Source: Chryseobacterium sp. JM1 (GTDB lineage: Bacteria; Bacteroidota; Bacteroidia; Flavobacteriales; Weeksellaceae). Taken from it: a stretch of DNA of 64,000 bases. The stretch covers positions 1 through 64,000 of the forward strand of contig NZ_JPRN01000012.1 of NCBI RefSeq assembly GCF_000737715.1, written 5' to 3'. Below, piece after piece: positions 34,175 to 43,053 of this stretch; position 1 is the stretch's first letter; the number at the start of each line of letters is the position of its first letter. The translations under genes and the position numbers were made by a program. The notes under the pieces are model-generated. The model worked only from the letters and a program-made list of their open reading frames with translations, did not search any database and was not told where the DNA came from.

Positions 34175-35120
34175 TTTGTTTTACTTCTTTTTTCATGAGA
34201 TTTAATAAACCAATAACATACTGATCATAAAAAACATCAAAATTACTTATTTTATTTTTTTCTACTTCTTTTTTTATCACCGGATCATTCACTCTGTATG
34301 CATAGCCGTCTGCGTTCCATAAAACAAGGCCATCTATGTGCTTATTTTTATATTGAGTCTGTAATAGGGTAGATACGTAAGTTTTAAAATCAGATTCATC
34401 TATTTTGTTACTCCCGATTAATTGATTAGAAGGATGATAACGGGACATTATAAACGGATACACTTTTTTATTATATCGATCTGCGATCTTAAGCATTTCC
34501 TCTGTATTTTCCTGTATGTAAGTTTTATTTTCCAAATTAAAGCTTACATTGTTATAAAAGATATAAATGGATGGAAAAAGAACATCACTCTCTTTAATGA
34601 TCTGGTCTACTTTCTTATTTTGATCATAAAAATTTTTGTCTCTTCCCCAATAGGTGGTGAAAGGAATTCCATAATATCCCCATTTAACATTGGGTCTCTG
34701 CTGTTTTACAAAACGCAGTACATCCAAAAACAGCTTAGCACTTTTTTTATGGTTGGTACTAGTAACATCTCCTTTTAAGAGATAGTCCGTGTAAGGATAT
34801 TCTATATCTATGTAGGCAATACCTGATGATTTAGAATCAGGATAAGCCCTCTCCAACTCTTTTAAAAGAAGATCTTTACTGAATGTAAAAGGGATTTTAC
34901 TATCCATAAATTGTCCGTCATTAACATAGCGAACAAATGGGATATTTTCACGGGTAATAAAATCCACAAAAGTTTTGGAGTTATTATCAGAACAAATAAG
35001 CACCTGTGGGTTATTCTGAGTACTCATCAATTTTGATGATTCAACATTCTGCTTTTTATTATTTCCTGTACACAGTAAAAGAATTGAGGCAATAAGTATG
35101 GTGAATAATTTTGTAGTCAT
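34155..35120 (-). CDS. Secreted glycoside hydrolase resembling GH56 hyaluronidases
   Basis: A 321-residue exported protein: signal peptide with a possible, atypical lipobox (LLLC, Cys17). The mature sequence parallels GH56: IAYIDIEYPY (D105/E107, like the DxE catalytic pair of hyaluronidases), VKWGYYGIPFTTYW near 146-158, SDVLFPSIYIFY near 178-189, VYPFIMSRYH near 220-229 and IDGLVLWNADGY near 262-273. The disulphide cysteines of animal enzymes are absent. Inference: it cleaves or trims a hexosamine-containing glycan made by this operon. It overlaps the amidotransferase gene by 20 bases. Confidence 0.65.
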   Translation of the reverse strand: MTTKLFTILIASILLLCTGNNKKQNVESSKLMSTQNNPQVLICSDNNSKTFVDFITRENIPFVRYVNDGQFMDSKIPFTFSKDLLLKELERAYPDSKSSGIAYIDIEYPYTDYLLKGDVTSTNHKKSAKLFLDVLRFVKQQRPNVKWGYYGIPFTTYWGRDKNFYDQNKKVDQIIKESDVLFPSIYIFYNNVSFNLENKTYIQENTEEMLKIADRYNKKVYPFIMSRYHPSNQLIGSNKIDESDFKTYVSTLLQTQYKNKHIDGLVLWNADGYAYRVNDPVIKKEVEKNKISNFDVFYDQYVIGLLNLMKKEVKQNVYGIK

Positions 35121-35121
35121 A

Positions 35122-36339
35122 TCAATGTAATTTTATTAGGTTATCATACAAATTCAGATATTCTTCAAAACGATCACCTTTATTAAATACTGAATGTGCT
35201 CTGAGTCTGCAATTATCTGTATAACTTTCTTTTCCATTTTTTTTAATTGTATAGATGGCCTCCACCAAATCGGTGATATGGTCCTGCTCTATTACAATAC
35301 CTGTATCTTCATTGATCGTTTCCGGTGAGCCTCCGGAATTAAAAGTTATAACAGGTGTTCCACATGCCTGAGCTTCAATATTGGTTAATCCTAATGCCTC
35401 TTCCAATGTAGGATTCACAAAAACATCTGCAGCGGAATAAAATTCGGCCAACTCTTGAACACTTTCTGTTCTTTCTATCCCTATAATCTTCGAAGGCAAA
35501 CTTTTAATCTGTTCTTTGCTTAAGCCTACTAATATGATCTGAAATTCATCTGACAATATATCTGAGAGTTCGATAAAATAGGGTAAGCCCTTTCTTTCAC
35601 TCCAAGGGCTAGCAACTCCTAATATTACAAATTTATTTGATAATTTATACTTTTTCTTTATCTGCTCTGTATTTTGAGGTGAAAATTGATCAACATTTAT
35701 TCCATTATGAATAGTTTGTAGATTAATTTCTTTTAAAAAAGATTCCTTTACCTGATCTCCCACCCAGTGAGATACCGGAACAATGGTTAAGTTTTCAACG
35801 GAAGTAAAGATTCGTTTTTTGTCTTTAAAATTTCTTTCAGACTGGTCAATATAAGATTTCGGATATTCTCTTGTTTGCGGGCATTCAAAACACATCTCTT
35901 TCCATTTGTTGCATCCTGCAATTTCATAATAAGCACAATGTCCTGTAAAAGACCAACAGTCGTGAAATGTCCAAACGACAGGTTTATTAAACTCTGATAA
36001 GAATTTAAATAAAATTTCAATATTTATAAAATAACCATGTAAATGATGAAGCTGAATCAAATCCGGATTTATTTCTTTAATGGTTTCTATAATTTTTTTT
36101 GTAGCAGACGCTGAACCAAATCCATGACGATCTGTAAGTCTGGTCAAAAGGCCATGTTTTATCAGATCTATTTTACCACCTATCTGAAACACCTTGGATT
36201 TGCTGGGATTATTATCTCTGGCGTATGCAATATAGCTTTCCCACCCTTTTTCAATTGCTTTTTCACCAATATGCTCAGCAATCCTGCCAACGGAACCACT
36301 GTTTACTTCGCTTGATATTTGAAAAATTTTAATACTCAT
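35122..36339 (-). CDS. Glycosyltransferase family 4
   Basis: The 405-residue GT-B enzyme begins MSIKIFQISSEVNSGSVGRIA. Its acceptor domain has the cysteine-rich segment HDCWSFTGHC and CNKWKEMCFEC near 128-155, typical of a subgroup of polysaccharide GT4 enzymes. The donor domain carries ILGVASPWSERKGLPYF and the E-x7-E type motif NPTLEEALGLTNIEAQACGTPVI. Donor and acceptor are unknown. It lies one base before the GH56-like gene. Confidence 0.87.
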   Translation of the reverse strand: MSIKIFQISSEVNSGSVGRIAEHIGEKAIEKGWESYIAYARDNNPSKSKVFQIGGKIDLIKHGLLTRLTDRHGFGSASATKKIIETIKEINPDLIQLHHLHGYFINIEILFKFLSEFNKPVVWTFHDCWSFTGHCAYYEIAGCNKWKEMCFECPQTREYPKSYIDQSERNFKDKKRIFTSVENLTIVPVSHWVGDQVKESFLKEINLQTIHNGINVDQFSPQNTEQIKKKYKLSNKFVILGVASPWSERKGLPYFIELSDILSDEFQIILVGLSKEQIKSLPSKIIGIERTESVQELAEFYSAADVFVNPTLEEALGLTNIEAQACGTPVITFNSGGSPETINEDTGIVIEQDHITDLVEAIYTIKKNGKESYTDNCRLRAHSVFNKGDRFEEYLNLYDNLIKLH

Positions 36340-36361
36340 AGTAGCACATTTACTGTTTCAA

Positions 36362-37546
36362 TTAATTTTTCAGCGTTTGTTCTGCTATTATCCTATAATC
36401 TAAATACTCTTTTGCTGTTTTTTCTGCCCCTTTTTTCATGTCATTAATATGCGAAGGGTTATCGATTAAGCTATTCAATAACGAGGCAAAATAATCAGCA
36501 TTTAAATTTTCTTTATCCACTTTTATAATATTATTATTTTGATTCAGATAGGACATATCCTGTCCTCCTGAATCTCCCACAATTAAAGGCAGATGCATTC
36601 CTATGGATTGTTGCCATAAAACAGACTGGCTGCTTGGATACACTGCCAGATCTGATATCGCAAGTAATTCATATATTTTCGTATTATCTACCCAACCGGT
36701 AAAATGAATATTATACCCTTCGGCACTTTTCTGAATATCTTTAAAATACTGTTCTGATTCGCGATCCTCTTTTCCAAATACTATAAGATGGGCATTCTTA
36801 TTATTTATCTGTTTAAAGGCATCTACAATGATATGAGTATTTTTAAGCTTATTTATTTTACCACCGGTTATCAGTACTATACCGTTTTCTTTTATCCCAA
36901 ACTCTTCCCTTTTCTGAGTTTTGTGAATGGTATTTATTATTTCTATTGACTTATTATAATCACATCCTAATGGCAAAAGTGTCATTTCTTCATGTTCTAC
37001 ACCATATACTTCATGAAGAAAATCTGCACTTCCGGGAACTACGGGAAATATTTTACTTATATGTTTTTTATACTTATAAAAAATAGATTTCCTGATGACC
37101 TTATGCAGTATATTTAATGATAGCCAATTGTTTGCAGAGTTAGTAAAATCTGCATGATAATCCAAAATAATTTTACACTCGGGAAACTGTTTTTGATATT
37201 TTACAGCCTCTTTTAAATTGAGATGGATGTCATGCACATATATTAAATCCGGTTTCTCCTGCAAGAGGATTTCATAAACACCTTTGTGTCTTCTCAATTT
37301 ATTTAAAATATTGAGACTATAAGGCAGTCTGATAATTTTGGCCCCATAATACTCTTCCGTTTTTTGCTTTTTGGTTGCATCATATTTTTCATGGACGTAA
37401 TCAAAAATATTTTCGAAAGTAGAAGCAACTATGACCACCTGATGTCCCAGCTCCATATAATTCTTTGTAAGCAAATTTTCCTGGTAAGTATAATCTAAAC
37501 CAAAAAAATCCTGCAGCATAACTATTTTCTTACTTGTGTTTTTCAT
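36362..37546 (-). CDS. Glycosyltransferase family 4
   Basis: A 394-residue GT-B protein: MLQDFFGLDYTYQENLLTKNY in the acceptor half, LITGGKINKLKNTHIIVDAF and LIVFGKEDRES in the donor half, then AVYPSSQSVLWQQSIGMHLPLIVGDSGG where the canonical Glu pair region is altered (SVLWQQ). It overlaps the preceding polymerase gene by 17 bases. Sugar specificity is not predictable. Confidence 0.82.
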   Translation of the reverse strand: MKNTSKKIVMLQDFFGLDYTYQENLLTKNYMELGHQVVIVASTFENIFDYVHEKYDATKKQKTEEYYGAKIIRLPYSLNILNKLRRHKGVYEILLQEKPDLIYVHDIHLNLKEAVKYQKQFPECKIILDYHADFTNSANNWLSLNILHKVIRKSIFYKYKKHISKIFPVVPGSADFLHEVYGVEHEEMTLLPLGCDYNKSIEIINTIHKTQKREEFGIKENGIVLITGGKINKLKNTHIIVDAFKQINNKNAHLIVFGKEDRESEQYFKDIQKSAEGYNIHFTGWVDNTKIYELLAISDLAVYPSSQSVLWQQSIGMHLPLIVGDSGGQDMSYLNQNNNIIKVDKENLNADYFASLLNSLIDNPSHINDMKKGAEKTAKEYLDYRIIAEQTLKN

Positions 37547-38708
37547 TTTTAGATAAATTAATGGCTAAAGAAAAGACCGGCCATATTAATAGAAAATTTA
37601 CGATAGAACCAGCAGATATTGATCCAACTGTATCCATGATCAAAATGGCACCGAATAAGCTATAGGCAAAAACCCTAAGCAATTTGATCCCATAGATCAA
37701 ATTAAGTATGTATAATATAATGGATAATAGTCCTCCTACAATCCCCATAGCCATAAAAGACTCAAAGACTATATTGTGAGGATAGGTATTGCCAATCTTG
37801 GTTTCAATAGAATCTCCAAAGAATGGGTTATCCAGAAACTGATCCCAAGCCGATTTTAAAAGTGTTGCTCTGTACTGATCATTCTCATTGGCAGAATATC
37901 CTGTTTCCCCTAATCTTTGGAAAACAAGTTTGGATATCTCAAAATAACTTGGGAAAAAACTTAAAAGTGTTATCCCGATAATTAAAGAAATAATTACATA
38001 TTTTAGTTTAACCTGCCTGATGTTAAGTGCTGTAAAGAAGACGAGTACAGCTATCAATTGAACAAGGGGGCCTCTTGATCCGGCCATAAATACATTATAC
38101 AGTCCAAGGATCATCCCTATGATGTATATAATGGTGAGCAGATTTTTTTTGTATTTCAGCAGTGAAATAAAACATAAAAAAAATAAAACAGAAGATGTCT
38201 TTCCAAAAGACACCGTGTTAAGACTGCCATTACCGTCCACCCTTACTAAAAGATCCTCAGGAACAATTTGGGGATTTACAATATTATTATACAGCCCCCA
38301 TATATTAACGATGAATAATAGAATTAAAACATAGTTTTTAACATCCAAAAGGGTTTTCTCTGAAAATTTTGTCGCGCAGGCAAGCATTGATACTATGATT
38401 AACAATGAGAATGACCAATAGTCATTAATGGGCGACATTATATTTTTCGAAGTAATGGCGGTATCGTAAAGGAGTCTTAGTAAATATAAAAACCAGAAAA
38501 AAAACAGCAGGAAATGAACCCTGGTAAATTTCATTCTGTTTTTAAATATCACCAATAGCCCTGCCATCATAACAACGACCCGTAAAGCAATACTGATGGG
38601 TCTGGATTCTATTTTTAATAGATCCGGTAAAAAGGATATAAGCTCATAGCCGTAAAGCATGAGCGTGAGGAAAAAAACTTGTAGTTTATTAGATTTTTCT
38701 ACCTTCAT
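37530..38708 (-). CDS. O-antigen polymerase (Wzy)-like membrane protein
   Basis: The 392-residue product has about eleven membrane segments and a Wzy_C-type periplasmic loop: ARGDEN-like ATLLKSAWDQFLDNPFFGDSIETKIGNTYPHNIVFESFMAMGIVGG, with NPxxG and HN motifs. Next to wzx and two glycosyltransferases, it is the stronger candidate for the repeat-unit polymerase; the copy at 25957 could be a second polymerase or a ligase. It overlaps the end of wzx by 20 bases. Confidence 0.8.
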   Translation of the reverse strand: MKVEKSNKLQVFFLTLMLYGYELISFLPDLLKIESRPISIALRVVVMMAGLLVIFKNRMKFTRVHFLLFFFWFLYLLRLLYDTAITSKNIMSPINDYWSFSLLIIVSMLACATKFSEKTLLDVKNYVLILLFIVNIWGLYNNIVNPQIVPEDLLVRVDGNGSLNTVSFGKTSSVLFFLCFISLLKYKKNLLTIIYIIGMILGLYNVFMAGSRGPLVQLIAVLVFFTALNIRQVKLKYVIISLIIGITLLSFFPSYFEISKLVFQRLGETGYSANENDQYRATLLKSAWDQFLDNPFFGDSIETKIGNTYPHNIVFESFMAMGIVGGLLSIILYILNLIYGIKLLRVFAYSLFGAILIMDTVGSISAGSIVNFLLIWPVFSLAINLSKNEKHK

Positions 38709-39972
38709 TTTTTGATAAATTGTGGGTAAAATATAAAAATACTAAACTTGACAATACGGATATGATCATATAAAAAGTTAGTGATAGCAAATAATCTTTT
38801 TTTAAATAATAGCCCAAGAATATAGATATAAATATAAATATAGCATTAGCCATCTGAAGCCTCATTAATATTTTCTGTTTTTCAAAAATGTAAAACAAAG
38901 TATTCAGTGGTGCCGAAATAAATTCAAAAAACAATGCCACAGACATTATTCTGGCCATATATCCTGCTATTTCCCATTTGGCACCAAATATAATTGAAAA
39001 TAATTTAGGAGAAACAGCGAAAACAATTAGATATATAGGAAAAGACATTAACAGCAGTTTCTTAAAAGTAGAACTATAAAGCTTGGCACAATTTCCCTGC
39101 TTTCTTATTTCATCGATAGCATCATTTCTAAATACATTTCCTACAGAAGAGGTAATTACAATATTTGGAAGCCGTATCATTCTGTTCGCCATTGAAAAAA
39201 AACCTACAATGGTAGTATTATACAAAGCAGAAAATAAAATGGGTATAAATTGCTGGCACGCCGTAAGGGAAAGATCAGACAATATCATGTATCTGGGAAA
39301 TGAACTGTATTCTTTTCCCACCTCCAAAACTCCTTTGTTTGAACCTGATAACTCATTAAGCAGCTTTTTATCTGTTAAAAGCAGAAATATACTTGAAATT
39401 ATAATTCCAAGTATAAGAGAAAGGATCAATCCGCTTTCAAATTTCAAAACTCCGAAAAGCATACTAAAAAGACTTGTCCCAATTACCTGAAACGCATTAG
39501 CAATAGTAATTCTTTTATACCTTTTGTCTCGCTGGTTCCAATATCCCAGTGCAGAATAGAGGGCACCAAAGAAAATATATAGAGGAGCAAGATAAGCCTG
39601 ATTATTCGCAAGAAAACCAGTCTTATCCTGTATATGAATAATATCTTTTAGTAAAAAAATTAATACAAGATATAGTATCGAAACACAGGTTCCAATATAA
39701 ATAATAAGCTTAAAAATTTTAGCAGCTTTTCTACTATCGTCGGGAAGACCTATAGCAAGTTCATACCTTCCCGTAGACAGTACAGCAAAAAAAACCGCAA
39801 AGCTGCTGAAAACAGAAAGAAGACCAAATGCCTCTACAGAATAAAGTCGCGTAAGAAATGGAGATGTAGCTATTACAATTAATTGGCTAATAATAGTACC
39901 ACTAGATAAAATAGCAACATTCCGTAAAAACGGGTTAGATTTTATACTGGTAAAAATGCTTTTAATGCTCAA
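38689..39972 (-). CDS. wzx: Oligosaccharide flippase Wzx
   Basis: Moves undecaprenyl-linked repeat units across the inner membrane. The 427-residue product has roughly twelve hydrophobic segments arranged as in the polysaccharide biosynthesis/MATE-like superfamily; the N-terminal ATSPFLTRLYSVEAFGLLSVFSSF and GYWNQRDKRYKRI stretches are typical. It follows the PIG-L remnant and precedes the polymerase. Confidence 0.9.
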   Translation of the reverse strand: MSIKSIFTSIKSNPFLRNVAILSSGTIISQLIVIATSPFLTRLYSVEAFGLLSVFSSFAVFFAVLSTGRYELAIGLPDDSRKAAKIFKLIIYIGTCVSILYLVLIFLLKDIIHIQDKTGFLANNQAYLAPLYIFFGALYSALGYWNQRDKRYKRITIANAFQVIGTSLFSMLFGVLKFESGLILSLILGIIISSIFLLLTDKKLLNELSGSNKGVLEVGKEYSSFPRYMILSDLSLTACQQFIPILFSALYNTTIVGFFSMANRMIRLPNIVITSSVGNVFRNDAIDEIRKQGNCAKLYSSTFKKLLLMSFPIYLIVFAVSPKLFSIIFGAKWEIAGYMARIMSVALFFEFISAPLNTLFYIFEKQKILMRLQMANAIFIFISIFLGYYLKKDYLLSLTFYMIISVLSSLVFLYFTHNLSKNEGRKI

Positions 39973-40019
39973 AACTACTTAAATAATTTTTCATTCATAA
40001 TCTTTTTCTTGTCTTGCAT

Positions 40020-40269
40020 CTAGTTAAGCTTCCTTATGTCATAATTAAAAATGATGACATTTTCATCCTTAACGCCCAACACCATGGTAGCAGCTCTCAA
40101 TTTAGTTTTCAGAATATAAACCTTCCGGCACAGACTCTTCAGCTGTAGAAAAGGCCATATAATAGACATCTGCCGCGTCTTCAATTAACTTTGAAATAAA
40201 TCCACCGGCCCCCAGTTCACCGTCATCTGTATGTGGTGCTAGAACTAATACTTTCTTAAAGCTGCTCAT
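40020..40269 (-). pseudogene. Remnant of a PIG-L family deacetylase
   Basis: From an ATG at 40269, 55 codons read MSSFKKVLVLAPHTDDGELG and continue to VYYMAFSTAEESVPEGLYSEN before a TAA at 40102-40104. The metal-binding APHTDDGE motif and ESVPEG are hallmarks of PIG-L/LmbE de-N-acetylases. Just after the stop, shifting one base gives LRAATMVLGVKDENVIIFNYDIRKLN, a clear continuation of the same family, ending at 40020. Intact family members have 200 or more residues, so this is a frameshifted and truncated leftover. The start overlaps the stop of the oxidoreductase gene by 14 bases. Confidence 0.82.
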
Positions 40270-41290
40270 AATTACCGTTTTTTTTCAGTGCATAAATTCT
40301 TTCAATAATATCCACTACTTTAAGCCCTTCAAGAGCATTGGTAGTGATCGTATTTCTGCCTTTCAGTACATCTACTACGTTTTCGATGATGTAATGGTGA
40401 TTGGCTGCAGATCCTTTGTAGGCTCCGTAGTCATTTCCTGGGTTAGTAGGTGCCAGTACAGGCATTTCGTAATCTTTAACGTTACATACCTCTACTTTAT
40501 CCATATATTGACCACCGATTTTCACGGCGCCGTTTTCTGCGATGATGGTCATAGAGCTTTCAAGGTTCTGATTCCATACTGAAGTGGAATAATTCAGTGA
40601 TCCCATTCCGCCATTAACAAAGTCAAAGCTAATGAACCCTGAATCTTCAAAATCTGTAAGATCTTTATGATTGAAATCTGCAAATTTTGCCTGAATATTG
40701 GTAATATCCCCAAAAAGCCAGTACATAATATCTATAAAGTGAGAGAACTGAGTAAACAGCGTTCCACCATCCAGATCTTTCTTTCCATGCCATGATTCAG
40801 GCTTATAATATCTGTCATCACGGTTCCAGTAACAGTTTAACTGTACCATAAATATTTTTCCAAGCTTTCCGCTTTCTACAATTTCTTTGATCCATGCTGA
40901 AGGCGGTGAATAACGGTTCTGCATTACAGCAAATACCTGCTTATGCTTGTGAAGTGCCTGAAAAATAAGTTGTTCCGCATCCTGCTTATTAAGGGTCATT
41001 GGTTTTTCAACCACCACGTGTTTTCCGGCAGCTACCACCTGGTGGGCCTGCTCAAAGTGGAATCCGTTCGGGGAAGCAATATTGATGATATCTGCTTCAA
41101 TACCTGAATTAAGAAATGCATCCAATGATGCAAAAAAAGGAACATCATAAGAGTCTATTCCTAGCATTGATTTATCTTTTACGTCAATCAGAGCTACCAG
41201 TTCACATTCCGGATTTCTTGAAATCATCTCGGCATGTCTTTTCCCGATATGCCCACAGCCTACTACTGCAAATTTTATTTTTTCAGACAT
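40256..41290 (-). CDS. wbpB: WbpB/WlbA-like UDP-GlcNAcA 3-dehydrogenase (Gfo/Idh/MocA family)
   Basis: Oxidises C3 of UDP-N-acetylglucosaminuronic acid so that it can be aminated. The 344 residues show the Rossmann start FAVVGCGHIGKRHAEMI, NIASPNGFHFEQA, the EKPM signature with catalytic Lys near 96, and WHGKKDLDGGTLFTQFSHFIDIMYWLFGD. With WbpA, WbpE and WbpD encoded just upstream, assignment to the UDP-GlcNAc3NAcA pathway is strong. Homologues keep NAD tightly bound and re-oxidise it with 2-oxoglutarate. Confidence 0.9.
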   Translation of the reverse strand: MSEKIKFAVVGCGHIGKRHAEMISRNPECELVALIDVKDKSMLGIDSYDVPFFASLDAFLNSGIEADIINIASPNGFHFEQAHQVVAAGKHVVVEKPMTLNKQDAEQLIFQALHKHKQVFAVMQNRYSPPSAWIKEIVESGKLGKIFMVQLNCYWNRDDRYYKPESWHGKKDLDGGTLFTQFSHFIDIMYWLFGDITNIQAKFADFNHKDLTDFEDSGFISFDFVNGGMGSLNYSTSVWNQNLESSMTIIAENGAVKIGGQYMDKVEVCNVKDYEMPVLAPTNPGNDYGAYKGSAANHHYIIENVVDVLKGRNTITTNALEGLKVVDIIERIYALKKNGNYEQL

Positions 41291-41300
41291 CTGTATTTTT

Positions 41301-41873
41301 TTAAATTTTCGAAACTTTATTATTGTCTAATCTGTATTGTTCTCCGCTTTCTTCACATACGGCGATTCCCTTGTCGTCAAAATGAAGACGTTGTCCGAAT
41401 TCACTCATCCATCCCATATGTCTTGCAGGATTCCCTACGACCAGGGCATAATCCGGAACTTCTTTTGTCACCACCGCTCCAGCTCCAATAAAGGCATATT
41501 GGCCAATATTGTGTCCGCACACGATCGTTGCATTAGCTCCTATAGATGCTCCTTTTCCTACGTGCGTTTTAAGGTATTCATTTTTTCTGTTGACAGCGCT
41601 TCTTGGATTGATCACATTGGTGAAAACCATAGAAGGTCCAAGAAAAACATCATCGTCACAGGTTACTCCTTCGTAGATGGAAACATTATTCTGAACTTTT
41701 ACGTTCATTCCCAAAACTACTTTAGGGGAAATCACTACGTTTTGTCCTATATTGCATTTCTCTCCTAAAACACAGCCTGGCATAAGGTGCGAAAAGTGCC
41801 AAATTTTACTTCCGGCTCCTATCTGACATCCTTCATCAATAACAGCTGTTTCGTGTGCAAAAAAATCCGACAT
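41301..41873 (-). CDS. wbpD: WbpD/WlbB-like UDP-3-amino-sugar N-acetyltransferase
   Basis: Left-handed beta-helix acetyltransferase, 190 residues, adding the 3-N-acetyl group in UDP-GlcNAc3NAcA synthesis. Hexapeptide repeats run through IGAGSKIWHFSHLMPG, IGQNVVISP, VKVQNNVSIYEGV, then NPRSAVNRKNEYLKTHVGKGASIGANATI and VVTKEVPDYALVVGNPAR. The first-coil HFSH histidines fit the family. ATG at 41873 (MSDFFAHETAVID) is chosen; the longer frame would overlap the aminotransferase gene by 59 bases. Confidence 0.92.
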   Translation of the reverse strand: MSDFFAHETAVIDEGCQIGAGSKIWHFSHLMPGCVLGEKCNIGQNVVISPKVVLGMNVKVQNNVSIYEGVTCDDDVFLGPSMVFTNVINPRSAVNRKNEYLKTHVGKGASIGANATIVCGHNIGQYAFIGAGAVVTKEVPDYALVVGNPARHMGWMSEFGQRLHFDDKGIAVCEESGEQYRLDNNKVSKI

Positions 41874-41883
41874 ATTTATTTTT

Positions 41884-43011
41884 TTATGAATTAAAATAAT
41901 TTTTAATCTCTGCGATGATATAATCCAACACCTCCTGATCAAATTCTGTATGAACCGGAAGTGAAATCACCTCAGAGCATAACTGTTCCGTTACCGGAAG
42001 ACTGAATCCCTCAGTTACATATTGCTGAAAAGCCCCCTGTCTGTAAAGCGGTAGCGGATAATAGACCATGCTTGGAATATTTTTTTCTGCAAGATATTTC
42101 TGCAGCCCGTCTCTTTTTCCATTTTTAACTTTAAGGGTATACTGGTGGAAAACGTGGGTTGAATTTTCAGCTCTTTTAGGAACAGATATTTCAGAAATCC
42201 CCGCTAAATGCTCATCGTAATAATCCGCCATTTTATTTCTGGCTGCAGAATATTCATCCAGATGTGTAAGTTTTACTTTTAAAACCGCTGCCTGAATCGT
42301 ATCCAGTCTGGAATTACATCCTAACACTTTATGGTGGTATTTCTTTTCCTGCCCATGGTTGGCGATCATTCTTATTTTTAAAGCGATTTCGTCATCATTC
42401 GTCATCAGGGCGCCTCCGTCTCCGTAGCAACCCAGATTTTTTGATGGAAAGAATGACGTACATCCGATGTGTCCTATCGTCCCTGTTTTTTTTACAGTTC
42501 CATCGGAAAAAGTATAATCGGAACCAATAGCCTGGGCATTATCCTCGATCACAAAGAGATTGTATTTCTCTGCAAATTCAAGAATTTTCTCCATGTCTGC
42601 ACTCTGTCCGTATAAATGAACCGGAACAATGGCTTTGGTATTGGGAGTAAGGTATTTTTCCAGACCTTCAAGCTCAATATCAAAGGTATCTTCATTCACA
42701 TCCACCATGATCGGTATCAGTCCAAGAAGTCCCATTACTTCAGCAGTCGCTACATAAGTAAATGCAGGACAGATGATCTCGTCTCCGGGTTTCAGGCCAA
42801 GAGCCATCATTGCAATCTGTAAGGCATCTGTTCCGTTAGCACAAGGAATAACGTGCTTTGCGTTCAGGTATTTTTCGAAATCCTGTTGAAATTCTTTCAC
42901 TGCAGGACCATTGATAAATGCCGTATTATTGATACAATCCTGAATACCGGCGTCTACCTCAGTTTTTATTTTTTCATATTGACCTTTAAGGTCAACCATC
43001 TGGATTTTCAT
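41884..43011 (-). CDS. wbpE: WbpE/WlbC-like UDP-3-keto sugar aminotransferase (DegT family)
   Basis: PLP enzyme that aminates the 3-keto intermediate using L-glutamate, releasing 2-oxoglutarate. The 375 residues include MVDLKGQYEKIKTEVDAGI, ANGTDALQIAMMALGLKPGDEII, IEDNAQAIGSDY with the PLP Asp, and SFFPSKNLGCYGDGGAL with the PLP Lys. It lies between lhgO and wbpD, in the same pathway block as wbpA and wbpB. Confidence 0.93.
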   Translation of the reverse strand: MKIQMVDLKGQYEKIKTEVDAGIQDCINNTAFINGPAVKEFQQDFEKYLNAKHVIPCANGTDALQIAMMALGLKPGDEIICPAFTYVATAEVMGLLGLIPIMVDVNEDTFDIELEGLEKYLTPNTKAIVPVHLYGQSADMEKILEFAEKYNLFVIEDNAQAIGSDYTFSDGTVKKTGTIGHIGCTSFFPSKNLGCYGDGGALMTNDDEIALKIRMIANHGQEKKYHHKVLGCNSRLDTIQAAVLKVKLTHLDEYSAARNKMADYYDEHLAGISEISVPKRAENSTHVFHQYTLKVKNGKRDGLQKYLAEKNIPSMVYYPLPLYRQGAFQQYVTEGFSLPVTEQLCSEVISLPVHTEFDQEVLDYIIAEIKNYFNS

Positions 43012-43053
43012 ATGTAATGTATAGGTGTTGAATTCCGTTTTTGATGGCGGATT

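Noticed and set aside
41337-41768. 143-codon plus-strand open frame
   Set aside because: Antisense shadow of the WbpD-like hexapeptide acetyltransferase gene.
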